64,000 nt of DNA from Planctomycetaceae bacterium (lineage in GTDB: Bacteria > Planctomycetota > Planctomycetia > Pirellulales > Pirellulaceae), in the NCBI GenBank assembly GCA_020638995.1, contig JACKHM010000001.1:3472001-3536000 (forward strand). The letters are read 5' to 3'. The notes under the pieces were generated by a model. The model saw only the letters and a list, made by a program, of their open reading frames with translations, searched no databases and had not been told where the DNA came from. Below, piece by piece: positions 1 to 9,893 of this stretch (position 1 is the stretch's first letter; each line of letters starts with the position of its first letter). Both the position numbers and the translations under genes were made by a program.

Positions 1-363
1 AGCGCGTGCGATACCGGGGTGGGCGACGTGCTCGATGCCGAGGGCGTCGCCGGGCTTCGGCAATCGTTCCAGCTTGCCGGCGCTGAAGTTGTTTTGTCCA
101 CACTATGGCGGATTCCAGATCGAGAAACCGCGGATTTGATGAGTCGTTTTTGGGACCACATGAATGAAACGCGCAGTCCTGCTCAGGCTTTACGAGCGGC
201 GCAACTGGAGGTAATCAAAGAAGCCACGCAAAACGGACACGAAGCGAATCTATTCTCCTGGGCCGCCTTCACTGTAACGGGAGAAACACTCAATCGACGG
301 AGAATTGAACTTAAACTTCGCGCGACTCGACCGATCAACCCTGCGTTGGATGCATTGGAGTAG
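1..363 (+). CDS. CHAT-domain protease, C-terminal fragment (5' end outside window)
   Basis: The frame is open from base 1 and begins with SACDTG, the segment that carries the catalytic cysteine of CHAT (caspase-like) proteases. It continues through GLRQSFQLAGAEVV, STLWRIPD and FSWAAFTVTG, the usual C-terminal landmarks of the fold. The catalytic histidine lies upstream of the window. The protein is a cysteine protease that in bacteria is usually fused to TPR or similar sensor repeats; what is fused here cannot be seen. It ends cleanly at TAG. It is clearly different in sequence from the second CHAT protein at 20999-25204, so this is not a simple duplication of the island borders. The first ATG-type start in the frame (base 19) is internal and should not be taken as the gene start. 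Confidence 0.88.
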   Translation, partial: SACDTGVGDVLDAEGVAGLRQSFQLAGAEVVLSTLWRIPDRETADLMSRFWDHMNETRSPAQALRAAQLEVIKEATQNGHEANLFSWAAFTVTGETLNRRRIELKLRATRPINPALDALE

Positions 364-695
364 ACCGCAATGGGAGTCGACTGCCGACAACGAATTGGCG
401 GGAGGCGATGCTCTCGAATGCCGGAAGTTCGACCGGGTACAACTGTCTGTATCGAAATTGATTACAGGAAATTCATGCGAAAGACTGAATTCGGTCGAGT
501 CGTGGACACGACGAAGCCCAATTCAATCATTAGTGTGAACTTCGGTAAGAAGCAAAGGTATAACGCTTTGCGTCAGGCCATCTCTCGATGGTTGCTTGCG
601 GATCCGGACGTCGCCCCGCTGAATTGCGGTTTGTCGACCGCCGCTTGGTTGGCGGGCATGCGAAATATAAGCCGCGACCGTTCGCTATGCGAATG
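364..695. other. Intergenic stretch between CHAT gene and addA-like gene
   Basis: This is the tail-to-tail space between two convergent genes. Overlapping short open frames occur on both strands, but none has a recognisable domain, signal peptide or ribosome binding site, and they read through each other. I see no clear terminator hairpin. Confidence 0.5.
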
Positions 696-3600
696 TCAAA
701 CAGATTTTGCAACAACACCGGCGAGTGGAAAATGAATCCACGTTGATTCTACGGTCTCGCCCACCGATGTGAGAACTTCGCGGTAGGCGGCGAGTTGCCC
801 CGTGAATTGTTCGGCCTTGGCTTCGCATTGTTCGCGTCGAATGGGAGCGCTCTTGTGATCGATGACGACCACTTCGCCGCTTGGCAACTGAAGTACTAAG
901 TCGAGCGTGCCGTTCCAGTTGCCACCGGCCGCCCGTGGTCCGCTCGCGGCTGTCTCGACGTGCCATTGTGCTCCCGGAAAGTGCTCCTCAACCCATAGAT
1001 AAAACCGTTCACCCGAGGAAACGAGAGCGTTCGGCGAAAGGATACCGGTGACCGAGAACGCTGCAAGACAACGTTCGGCTACACGTTCTTTCGCAGCACC
1101 ATTGATCGACAGAATCGATGGAATCGCGGCAAGATAGCTGTGTACGGCGTCCCCAATCGCGGCGAACTGGTCTTCAGTGGCGCCTGTTGGAAAATACGCC
1201 GGACCTGACAGTTTCTCCACAAGGAACGCGGTGCCGTCTGGTTTGGCGGGTGCTTGGCTCGGTGAGTGAAAGCGGGGAAAGTACTCCGGAGGGTTTGGGT
1301 TCCCCGTCAGTGAGAGCCAGCGTTCTCGCTCCTTCGCTGCAAACCGACACTCGTCAACCATCTCAGCGTTTAACCGTCGCACAACGAACGACGTATCAAT
1401 TCCCGGCAGTTTGTGCTCCCCTTCGCCAAGGCTGCAGTCGAGCAACGAATCCACCACGGAGAGTTGTCCCAACCACGCGTACTTTCCGTCCCGATGCGCA
1501 AAAACGAGTTTGCTTTTGGCTCGTGTGCACCCAACGTAAAGCAATCGGAGATTTTCGGCGGTCTCGCGAATTGCACGAGCTTGCCCTTCGGCGGATGCGA
1601 GAGCGTCGTTTTCGAGTCCACTTCCAGTACGCAGCCCGCCGAATTGGCCATCCGTTTCACCGAAGGGCCACGTCCATGATCGCAAGGTCCGTCCTTCCAA
1701 AGGGTCGGCGTCGCTTTGTCCACCACCGGTGACGACCGGTGACCACATTCCAGGCGAGCGATCGGAGTTTAATCCGCTGAGTATGACGACTGGCCATTCC
1801 AGCCCTTTGGCCGAGTGGTAGGTCATCAGCGTCACGGCATCGTGCCCCTGCGGTGGGTAGCGAAGGTCAAGTGCATCGCTGGCAAGCTGCTCAAGGTAGA
1901 GAATCAGACCGCTCAGCGTCGCCGCCTGACCGCTGTCCATGGCGGTCTCCTCATATTCGCCGGTATGTCGCAAAAGCGAGTCGAGATTCGAGCAGCGCCG
2001 AGCAGCATCTCCCCATCTATGAACGAGCGTCGGCAATTCCAACGCCTCGATGACTTGTTGAACAACGAGTGACGGCGCCAGCAGCGAGCGGTTAATGTTT
2101 TCCAGGCGTGAAAAACGAGCGTCGCCCTCCCAGGGAACGTGAAAACCGGATGGCGCTTCCTCGTCGTCACTGGATTTCGCGTCACGAAGCGTTTCCAGTC
2201 GCTCGGTGATCCAAGTGGGTGTGTCTTGCTCGGGATCACCTAACAAGTGAAGCACGGTTGCCGCAGCGAGTGAATCGCGACGGTCCGCCACCAGACGCAG
2301 ACCGGCCAACACGATTGTTCCTTCCCGAGTGGTCAGCAGGCCGGAACTTTCGAGTAAGTAAGGAATCCCCAGCACATCAAAAGCCGCAGCGATCGGCGGA
2401 AGCAATCGGTTTGTTCGCTCCAGAATGACGATGTCGCCAAATCGAATACCTTCGGCATGCAGCTTCGCAACGCCGCAGGCGAGTGCAGTCGCATCGTCCG
2501 ATTGGTTCCGTGAGTCAAACAACCATCGCTCAACTCCGCGCGGCAGCGGTGGTTTCTTCGGCTCTTGCCTCGCATCATCTCCAAAAATCGGCTCAAAGAG
2601 TGTGCCAACAAGTTGTACTAAACCACGTTGACTTCGATGATTATTAGGCAGCTCGGTACGAGTGGCATCTGATGCATTTTCCCAGATGTCATTGACAAGC
2701 TCCGGGTCGGTGTCGCGGAACCCGTAAATGGCTTGTTTGGGATCACCGACCCAACGATTACGAGGCGAAAAGCCTTGGAGTTGTTGGAAGATCGCCAGTT
2801 GTAATGGGTTGGTGTCTTGGAACTCGTCGACGAGGACTAGATCGAAATCTTCCGCCAAGCGAGCAGCGAGCCCCTCGTCCTCGAGAAGTTCCAGCAAATA
2901 GATTTCGAGGTCCGTAAAGTCGACCAATCCACGTTCCGACTTGTATTCCTTATATTGCGAATCGAGGCGAATTGTCTCGGTAGCCAGGCGGGACGAAAAC
3001 TCTCGGACATCGGCGTGGAGTTGAGGGTTCTGCCGGACTTGAGAGGCATGGTTTCTCAATGCATCAAGCATTCCGTCAGCCCCCGACCTCTTGCCCGCCG
3101 TGATCCGGCTTGCTTGCAAGTAGCTGCCCCAGAGCGGAATCTGCTTCGATTTCAGTTGCCGAAGCTTTTGTCGGGCATCGTTGGTGTTCTTCTGCGTGTC
3201 GTTGGCCAAGGCATTAATTTTTGCAAGGGCTTGATCAGCGAGGTCATATAATTCGCCAATCGACGACGCGACGCCCGCAACAACGTCCGGTGCAAGTAGT
3301 TCACAAACGCGATCGGCGCTAGCCGCCATGTGTGCCGTGAAGTCGGTATCGCTGATGCGGTTTCCTCGCTTGGCGGCTAGCAAGTTCAGAATGCGACGAT
3401 GCAAGTCATTGATCCCCAGTCGCTCGGCACAATCGGCAAGAGGTTGCCAGGCCAAACTGGGAATGGCACCGAGCAGGTCACTCAGCGCTCGATCACTGGC
3501 GAGTTCCGTGACGACTTCGAGACGTGGTGACAATCCCATTTCGATGGCATAGCGGGACAAAAGCTGATGCGCCACGCTATGCACGGTGCCAATCGCTGCC

Positions 3601-3827
3601 AATTCGAGCCGATCGGCATTTCGGTGCGCTGATGCCGCTCCGTCCGTTCCGGCGAGCAACTGTGCTTGGATGCGACCTTTCAGCTCGGCGGCCGCTTTCT
3701 TCGTGAAGGTCGTGGCCAGAATACGTGCGGGATCTAGTCCGTTTTTGACGGCATCGGCGACCGTCCGACAGAGGTCTGTCGTCTTGCCGGATCCTGCGCC
3801 TGCGCGAACCAGTTCGAGTGTCGGCAT
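696..3827 (-). CDS. addA: AddA/RecB-like UvrD helicase-nuclease
   Basis: This is a superfamily 1A helicase with a C-terminal nuclease, 1043 aa from the chosen start. The Walker A motif (GAGSGKT) lies 9 residues in, followed by TTFTKKAA (motif Ia), VDEFQDTNP (motif II), GDPKQAIYGFR (motif III), TYHSAKGLEWP and LRLLYVGCTRAK (motifs V and VI). A PD-(D/E)XK nuclease is seen near the C terminus (LDLVLQLP...VVIDHKS). In AddAB enzymes the AddA motor translocates 3'-5' and its nuclease trims one strand at double-strand breaks. The start at 3827 is preferred over an upstream frame start at 3851: its ATG overlaps the TAA of the preceding gene by one base (TAATG), so translation is coupled. The AddB-like gene directly upstream supports a heterodimer. 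It could serve general recombination or the neighbouring island. Confidence 0.88.
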   Translation of the reverse strand: MPTLELVRAGAGSGKTTDLCRTVADAVKNGLDPARILATTFTKKAAAELKGRIQAQLLAGTDGAASAHRNADRLELAAIGTVHSVAHQLLSRYAIEMGLSPRLEVVTELASDRALSDLLGAIPSLAWQPLADCAERLGINDLHRRILNLLAAKRGNRISDTDFTAHMAASADRVCELLAPDVVAGVASSIGELYDLADQALAKINALANDTQKNTNDARQKLRQLKSKQIPLWGSYLQASRITAGKRSGADGMLDALRNHASQVRQNPQLHADVREFSSRLATETIRLDSQYKEYKSERGLVDFTDLEIYLLELLEDEGLAARLAEDFDLVLVDEFQDTNPLQLAIFQQLQGFSPRNRWVGDPKQAIYGFRDTDPELVNDIWENASDATRTELPNNHRSQRGLVQLVGTLFEPIFGDDARQEPKKPPLPRGVERWLFDSRNQSDDATALACGVAKLHAEGIRFGDIVILERTNRLLPPIAAAFDVLGIPYLLESSGLLTTREGTIVLAGLRLVADRRDSLAAATVLHLLGDPEQDTPTWITERLETLRDAKSSDDEEAPSGFHVPWEGDARFSRLENINRSLLAPSLVVQQVIEALELPTLVHRWGDAARRCSNLDSLLRHTGEYEETAMDSGQAATLSGLILYLEQLASDALDLRYPPQGHDAVTLMTYHSAKGLEWPVVILSGLNSDRSPGMWSPVVTGGGQSDADPLEGRTLRSWTWPFGETDGQFGGLRTGSGLENDALASAEGQARAIRETAENLRLLYVGCTRAKSKLVFAHRDGKYAWLGQLSVVDSLLDCSLGEGEHKLPGIDTSFVVRRLNAEMVDECRFAAKERERWLSLTGNPNPPEYFPRFHSPSQAPAKPDGTAFLVEKLSGPAYFPTGATEDQFAAIGDAVHSYLAAIPSILSINGAAKERVAERCLAAFSVTGILSPNALVSSGERFYLWVEEHFPGAQWHVETAASGPRAAGGNWNGTLDLVLQLPSGEVVVIDHKSAPIRREQCEAKAEQFTGQLAAYREVLTSVGETVESTWIHFPLAGVVAKSV

Positions 3828-6523
3828 TATGAAGTTTCCTGAAGCCCGCAAATGCTCTTGTAGTCACAGTACTTGCAAACCTCTTGCATCGCATCGGCTT
3901 TGAGTTTTGCATCCAGCACAAGTCTATCCACGCCGTCCGGCCACTCCGAGGGATCTTGCAGAGGACGAGCCGGAACGGGAACATCGCCCGTCAGCCAATC
4001 CTCGGCCTTATCAATGGCATCGTAAAACTGCCGCCATACGGTTTCAATCGCCGGTCCGTCGATGAGCGAGCGATTGCCGTCACCTTGAACCGGACTTGCT
4101 GACGGTGTGTAGAACAATCCGTCGGACAGCACGAGGTAGGCAACCGCCGGAAACTTGCCACGTGCCATCGAACGCCCGAAGGCATACGTTGCAAGTTGCA
4201 CGGCCATCCCGTCTTCGATCAGCGAGTAGTACTTCGACCGGCCACCATACTTGAAATCGATGATCGCCTCATCACCGTTGTCACGCTCGGCCAAGCAATC
4301 AATCCAACCCTTCAATGGCTTTCCGAATGCGTTACCTGAAAGCTCTACTTCAATTCCTTTAATTCGATAGCCACCGCTGGTCAGTGTGCCGATGAGCACT
4401 CGCGTCGCATTCTCCAGTTCACTACGGAGTCGTTCGCGGTCGAAGTACTTGTCGGGCTGGGCGAGCGGAGCGGCATCGAGTGCAAGCCGCTCGTTGAACA
4501 CGGCGGTTACGCGAGCCACAGCGTCCTCGACACCAGGCAGATCGCCACCTCCACCGAAGACTCGTTCAAGAACGCTGTGACAGAAAACGCCTTTGAGCTG
4601 AAAGTCGCCAGGCAGCTCGGCGATCGTACTCGGCCGAAGTTTTGCCTGGTAGTTGAGCGTCCACTTCAGCGGACAGCCCAGTCGATCCTGAAGCTCGGTC
4701 GCTGAGACCGTTTCCCGATCACAGAGCAAACCGGCGGGGATGTCCCAGAGCGGACGTGCCTTCTGTGGAGGTTCAATGTCCACCTCATGACAGTGAAAGG
4801 CGAATGGGGCGAGTGCGTTCACGTCACTGGCTGCGACGAGATCTTCAAAGACGATCGGTTGCTCGAGGTCCTTTTCCGGGAGCAAGCCACGAACCGCCAG
4901 CCAGAGCGGGTGCCATCGCTTATCCAGATCCTGCGGCAGGAGCACGGCAAGGAAGGCTTCTTTCACATAGCCATATCCACGAGCTTCGGCAGAGCGTAGC
5001 GAGGAAAGCAGATTGCTCCCGTCGTCGATATCGATCCCGGCCTCGCACAGCTGACGAAGCTGATCGGTTGACCATCGGCATCCGGCAGCGTCCGCCGTCC
5101 CCAACCCAAGCCAAATCAGCCGATCACATGGCGCATCAATTTCGGCGAGAGAACGCACGCGGATGGGGCCGCCGTCAGCTTCGATGTACGATCTTGCTTC
5201 CACACCGCTTGCCAGAGCTTCTTCCAACAGCCGAGCCAATTGAGGCTCCGACATCGCCGTGCTTTGGCTTTCTGCTAACTCACCCAACAGTGTCGCCTGT
5301 CCAGCTGCCACTTGTAACGCCTCGATCAATTCAGGGTTCACATCATTATCATTATCTTTCGCGAGCAACGCCGCCCGCCCGGATGCCCACTGGGCAACCA
5401 TGCCGCAACGAAACCGAATGAGCCGCGACGGGATTTCGCTTCCTCGTGGGACTCGGTCGCCGAGCAGCCAAGCATCTAGACGCTCGCGAACTTTGCCGTC
5501 TGGATCATGCTCTTCGTCGCAAAGTTCCTGGACTGCCGCATCCCACTCGCTGCTCCCCAAGCCGGGCTCCTGCGTCAGTGCATTCGCCAATCGCGACGCT
5601 GCTTTTCGAGGCAGCGGCATGATAGGCAGCGTTAAAAAGTCAAGCAGTGCTTGCGGATCAACCGGTTCGCAACAAAGAGCCAAGCTAAGCGGCAAGACCT
5701 GCAATACCGGGTGTGCCCGCGACCAGGCGGACGCTCCGGTAGTCGGCAGACCAACTCGACGGAGACACGCATCAAGACGCACCGCCAAGTGATCGTCTTC
5801 ACAGCAGATGACCGTGGTCGACAGCTTTTCCGGCGCTCCCGCCAGGACAGCGGCAATGAACTCCACGGCAGCAGATTCGCTCCGAGTGTGAACGTAGCGA
5901 AAGGTCGAATCCTGTTCGATTGCCGTGATTTCGCCACCCAGCACAACGGATTGTGCTGCCTGCAATGCCGACTCGCAGGGACCATGCGGTGCGTGGTTGG
6001 GTTGCTCGACAACGTTCAGCTTCGCCAGAACATTGCGCCAAGCAACAGGCCACACGTCCGGCGCATCATGCAGGAAACATTGATGCGGCGGCAGCACTTG
6101 CCCTGTGTTCAACGCATCGATCACTCGCTGCAATCGTGCCGCTTCGCTGGGAAACACAAATGTTCGACCTGCCGCGGCGCGGGCTAGATCGCGGACGACA
6201 TCCGGCAATCCGTCCGAGTCGTTCTCATCCCAGCCGGCCAGCAACAGTTCATCTCGTCGAGAAAGCAGATCGGAAGCCGTCGCCCACCGATCGGTGTTCA
6301 TGCTGGCCGTAATCACCGAGTCCTCGACGGTATCAAGCGCCGCCGCGTACTCGGTGATCCGATCTGCCTTATGAGTGGCCGGGACCAGAAGCCCCAACTG
6401 AGTTTCGAGCCACCCGAGAAGTGTTTCGGGACCACCGCGAAACTCGTTGACTCGACTCTGTCCCGGCTGAGGACGAAGTGGTCCTGGCGTGAGTCGAATA
6501 ACTAGCTGTGCGCGTGATAACAT
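3827..6523 (-). CDS. addB: AddB-like helicase/exonuclease subunit with Fe-S type cysteines
   Basis: This 898-aa protein is the likely AddB partner of the downstream AddA-like enzyme. The N-terminal two thirds looks like an inactivated SF1 motor: no convincing Walker A is visible. The C-terminal part carries a PD-(D/E)XK nuclease (GWIDCLAE ... AIIDFKYGG). Cysteines fit the AddB Fe-S cluster pattern: one at the front of the nuclease domain (DRLGCPLKW) and three at the very C terminus (CKYCDYKSIC). In this family the cluster staples the nuclease domain together. The ATG at 6523 opens the operon; a good Shine-Dalgarno is not obvious, and 680 bases of apparently non-coding DNA separate it from the divergent AAA gene. 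The family assignment rests on the nuclease, the cysteines and the coupled addA gene rather than on the poorly conserved N terminus. Confidence 0.82.
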   Translation of the reverse strand: MLSRAQLVIRLTPGPLRPQPGQSRVNEFRGGPETLLGWLETQLGLLVPATHKADRITEYAAALDTVEDSVITASMNTDRWATASDLLSRRDELLLAGWDENDSDGLPDVVRDLARAAAGRTFVFPSEAARLQRVIDALNTGQVLPPHQCFLHDAPDVWPVAWRNVLAKLNVVEQPNHAPHGPCESALQAAQSVVLGGEITAIEQDSTFRYVHTRSESAAVEFIAAVLAGAPEKLSTTVICCEDDHLAVRLDACLRRVGLPTTGASAWSRAHPVLQVLPLSLALCCEPVDPQALLDFLTLPIMPLPRKAASRLANALTQEPGLGSSEWDAAVQELCDEEHDPDGKVRERLDAWLLGDRVPRGSEIPSRLIRFRCGMVAQWASGRAALLAKDNDNDVNPELIEALQVAAGQATLLGELAESQSTAMSEPQLARLLEEALASGVEARSYIEADGGPIRVRSLAEIDAPCDRLIWLGLGTADAAGCRWSTDQLRQLCEAGIDIDDGSNLLSSLRSAEARGYGYVKEAFLAVLLPQDLDKRWHPLWLAVRGLLPEKDLEQPIVFEDLVAASDVNALAPFAFHCHEVDIEPPQKARPLWDIPAGLLCDRETVSATELQDRLGCPLKWTLNYQAKLRPSTIAELPGDFQLKGVFCHSVLERVFGGGGDLPGVEDAVARVTAVFNERLALDAAPLAQPDKYFDRERLRSELENATRVLIGTLTSGGYRIKGIEVELSGNAFGKPLKGWIDCLAERDNGDEAIIDFKYGGRSKYYSLIEDGMAVQLATYAFGRSMARGKFPAVAYLVLSDGLFYTPSASPVQGDGNRSLIDGPAIETVWRQFYDAIDKAEDWLTGDVPVPARPLQDPSEWPDGVDRLVLDAKLKADAMQEVCKYCDYKSICGLQETS

Positions 6524-7203
6524 ATTGTGAGTTGCTCACTTTCCCAGTATGTTCGATGATCCGCCCCTGACACCTGCTCCCGGTCATGCGGTCCACAGAG
6601 AATACTGCACGCGAAGTATGATAGCATTGTCTATCGTATCTGTTCACTCTAGAAAGACGAAAGCGAAGTTTTGGGATCACTAACGGTTTTCCCGAAGTCT
6701 GTGGTCCAAACGGCTACAACACTCAGCCCTTTGGAAGAATCGGCCGCAGAATTAATGTAGTCGAACGCCGCGTTGCGGCGTCAGGTAGGTCGGAACTACA
6801 GAGCTTCGTTAGGGAATCGCGTAGACACTCCGCCGGCAACACTCCTCAGAGTTCGTTTAGCGTTACAGTTCGGGTGCCTGGTTGTGGAAACACAATCGGT
6901 CATTTTTAAGTCTCATTTTTTCACTCCAGAATTCTGCCAAGTAATCGCGGTACCGCTGAACCCAATCCGCGACAGGAAGCCAAGCGGAGAACGCTTTGGA
7001 AAAGCCCAAGATCAAGCTCACCGAGCGTTCGTGCGTCCGTAGCAACGCCTTGCACAACGCAAGAAGTTGGGGACAATTGCTAGGAGTGAGAAGGGCAGCA
7101 TGTGATCGAATCCCACCCTCATCGGTTTCGAGTTTAATGCTTTTCCTTTCTAGCGAACTCGAAGGGTCAGAAAAGTGAGTCAGCTCATCAAAAGGGGTAG
7201 CAT
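6524..7203. other. Divergent intergenic region with one doubtful ORF
   Basis: This is the 680-bp space between the diverging addB-like and AAA genes, so it should contain promoters for both. A minus-strand frame at 6863-7210 (115 aa, end rich in aromatic and charged residues) has fairly protein-like codon use but no Shine-Dalgarno sequence. Its start overlaps the start of the plus-strand gene by 7 bp. I do not call it as a gene. It may be a remnant. No tRNA, repeat or clear hairpin was seen. Confidence 0.35.
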
Positions 7204-9831
7204 ATGGCATTGCTCGACGACATTCTTAAATGGACAGAGACTGATCTGACCCTTTGGCAGCGCGACGCCGCTCGGCGTCTTTTCCAACAAGAGGAAGGGT
7301 TGTCAGACGACGACTACACACAGTTGTATAGCCTGCTGAAAGCTGCGCACGGTCTCCCAAACCCACTTGAACTGGCGCCTGCACCACTCTCCGCAGCACA
7401 CCTGCCCGCAGCGCAGAAGGCGGGGGAAGCTGTGATATTGAAGACGATGCGTGACTTGAAGCATGTGAACCGCATCGCACCAGAGCAGAAACTTAACTTT
7501 TCGCCGACGGGGATGACGGTAATCTACGGCGGGAACGGAAGCGGAAAATCAGGTTATGGCCGCGTGCTGAAACGAGCTTGTCGGGCTCGCGATCAAGCCG
7601 AGATAATTCATCCGGACGCAACCAATCCGGAAGCTAAGAAGCAGGTTCCGCGAGCAATTTTTGATGTCGAAGTTAATGGAGAGATGAGGTCGCTCGACTG
7701 GGAATACGGAAATCAATCTCCCGACGAACTATCGACGATTGCGGTTTTCGATTCTCATTGTGCGCGAGCCTATCTAACTTCAGAACAGGACATCGCCTAC
7801 CTGCCTTATGGTCTCGACGTGGTCGAGAACCTTGCGAATAAGGTAATCCCGGAATTGGCTCGTCGCCTGGAGTCCGAAATTGCTGGTGTGAGTGTTGATC
7901 AGCGGCCGTTTTCTCACCTCATCGGTGAAACGGAGGTTGGACGTTTAATATCGGGTTTGAGCGAAAAAGCCGATCCGGTGAAGATCAAGACTCTTGCGAC
8001 ACTGACAGAACAGGAGACGAATCGAGCTGCGGAACTCGATCAAGCCCTTTCCGAGGCTGACCCGATAGCGAAAGCGAAAGAACTTCGTCTGTCAGCAGGT
8101 CGATTGAAAGAGTTGGCGAATCGGATTGCAATCGCACTTGCTTGGGTATCGAGTGAAGCTGTCGCTAAGTTTAAAGATCTGGACGATGCCTGCCAAACAG
8201 CGGTCCACGCAGAGAACCTTGCTGCAGCGGCTTTTCGTTCGAATGAGAATCTCTTGCCGGGTACCGGTGAAACTGTCTGGAAAGCGCTCTTTGAGGCGGC
8301 GCGAAGATTCTCGACGGAAGTTGCCTACCCTGGTAATGGGTTTCCACACACAGACTTAGCAGCGGTTTGTCCGCTTTGCCAGCAACCACTGGGCGACGGC
8401 GCGGAGCGGCTGATTCGCTTTGAGAAATATATTCGGGAAGATGCCGCGAAAGTCGCGGCCGAAAAAAGGCAGCAAGTTGAATCGGCAGAGACCAAGATCG
8501 AGCGGGCGAATGTGACGGTTGAGCTAGGTGCGTCTCTCGCAGAGGAGCTTACCCTGCTCGACGATACAGTGGTTCCAAACATCCGCGACTTTGTAGCCTC
8601 TCTCGAAGCCCGACGAAGCGCGATATTAGACGCGATCGCGACTCATTCGTGGGTTGGCGTGCCTGCCCTCAGTGTCGATCCATATAGGCGGCTGCGCGAT
8701 CTCGCAGCCCAGCAGCTTAAATCGGCTCGCATGTTCGAAACAGCGTCTGACCATGGAAACAAAAAGGAATTGATCGCCAAACGCGACGAATTGCGAGCCC
8801 GCCAGAGTCTGGGCAAATGCCTGGACGCTGTGCTTGGATTGGTCGAGCGAATGAAACTTAAAAGTGCGCTTGAAAGCTGCAAAAAAGACTTGAAGACAAG
8901 GCGAATCTCTAGCAGATCGAAGGAGTTCGCCAGCAACGCAGTGACGGCCGCTCTAAAAGCTGCCTTGGACGGGGAGTTCGAAGCACTTGGTATCGACCAC
9001 ATCGAGACAAAACTGAAGGAGCGGAACCACAAAGGAAAGATGATGTATCAGCTGTTGCTGGACGTTCCTTCAGCATTCAAGCTGGAAGAGATCCTCAGCG
9101 AAGGCGAACAGCGTGCCATCGCGATTGGCTCGTTCTTGGCGGAACTGCAACTTGCGAACCACTCGGGTGGGATCGTTTTTGACGACCCAGTGACTTCACT
9201 GGACCATGATCGCCGCGAGGCTGTCGCAAAAAGAATCGTGGAGGAGTCGGCATCAGGTCGCCAAGTGATCGTGTTTACGCACGATGTGTTGTTCCTTGAG
9301 TCGTTGAGCCGAATCTCAAAGCTGAAAGACGTGCCGAGCAAGTATTGGACTGTTAGCAAGATTCCGGATAGTTCACAGTGTGGTTCTCTTGACAATGGAA
9401 TTCCGGCGACCGTTGCGCCGGCTCAGGACATGGCCGAAGGCATACGACGGCAAGTGCGTCAGTTCGCGGGCTTATTCACTAGCGGTCGCATGGTCCAATG
9501 GAATGTGCAAACAAATTCATTCTCAATTCAACTTCGGAAATGTTGGGAGCGGGCCGTTGCAGATGCGTTGTCGCCCGTGGTGAAGCGATTTGATGCCAGT
9601 ATAGATACAAAAAACGTGTGGCAAATTGCTGCGCTCGATGACAGTGATTTCATCACGATGCGAAAAGCCTACAAGCGGTGCTCAGAACTCAACCACGAGA
9701 AGTGCGCCGAATTGTCTCGCACCGATCCAACTCCGTCCGACTATTACAACGAGGTCGATGAGGTTATGCAGTGGCTGCAAATTGTCCATCAAAAACAAGA
9801 AACTGCCCAGCAGAACCGCCCGAGTCTCTGA
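7204..9831 (+). CDS. AAA_13/RloC-like SMC-type ATPase with CxxC and possible C-terminal HEPN domain
   Basis: This 875-aa protein has a split ABC/SMC ATPase: Walker A GGNGSGKS at about residues 109-116, a charged helical middle, and SEGEQRAIA plus VFDDPVTSLDH (signature and Walker B) around 620-665, followed by the switch VIVFTHD. The middle contains CPLC (389-392), a position often found in AAA_13 proteins and reminiscent of the RloC zinc hook. The last ~120 residues are helical, with LRKCWE and then RCSELNH (about 824-830), which fits an R-x4-6-H HEPN ribonuclease motif. PrrC and RloC use such tails to cut tRNA anticodons when DNA damage or phage is sensed. The start is supported by AAAGGGG 9 bases before ATG. 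It is the only plus-strand gene in the DNA-processing island and converges on the SbcC-like gene with a 62-bp gap. ATPase call firm; RNase call inferred. Confidence 0.8.
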   Translation: MALLDDILKWTETDLTLWQRDAARRLFQQEEGLSDDDYTQLYSLLKAAHGLPNPLELAPAPLSAAHLPAAQKAGEAVILKTMRDLKHVNRIAPEQKLNFSPTGMTVIYGGNGSGKSGYGRVLKRACRARDQAEIIHPDATNPEAKKQVPRAIFDVEVNGEMRSLDWEYGNQSPDELSTIAVFDSHCARAYLTSEQDIAYLPYGLDVVENLANKVIPELARRLESEIAGVSVDQRPFSHLIGETEVGRLISGLSEKADPVKIKTLATLTEQETNRAAELDQALSEADPIAKAKELRLSAGRLKELANRIAIALAWVSSEAVAKFKDLDDACQTAVHAENLAAAAFRSNENLLPGTGETVWKALFEAARRFSTEVAYPGNGFPHTDLAAVCPLCQQPLGDGAERLIRFEKYIREDAAKVAAEKRQQVESAETKIERANVTVELGASLAEELTLLDDTVVPNIRDFVASLEARRSAILDAIATHSWVGVPALSVDPYRRLRDLAAQQLKSARMFETASDHGNKKELIAKRDELRARQSLGKCLDAVLGLVERMKLKSALESCKKDLKTRRISSRSKEFASNAVTAALKAALDGEFEALGIDHIETKLKERNHKGKMMYQLLLDVPSAFKLEEILSEGEQRAIAIGSFLAELQLANHSGGIVFDDPVTSLDHDRREAVAKRIVEESASGRQVIVFTHDVLFLESLSRISKLKDVPSKYWTVSKIPDSSQCGSLDNGIPATVAPAQDMAEGIRRQVRQFAGLFTSGRMVQWNVQTNSFSIQLRKCWERAVADALSPVVKRFDASIDTKNVWQIAALDDSDFITMRKAYKRCSELNHEKCAELSRTDPTPSDYYNEVDEVMQWLQIVHQKQETAQQNRPSL

Positions 9832-9893
9832 TTCGGCCTACGGCAAGAGGCCACTTCGGTCGGCACTCCAGTCTGATGGCGGTGGCTTCAAAA

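Noticed and set aside
6863..7210. 115-aa minus-strand ORF upstream of the AAA_13 gene
   Set aside because: Composition is protein-like, but it has no ribosome binding site and its start overlaps that of a well-supported divergent gene; kept only as a doubtful remnant.
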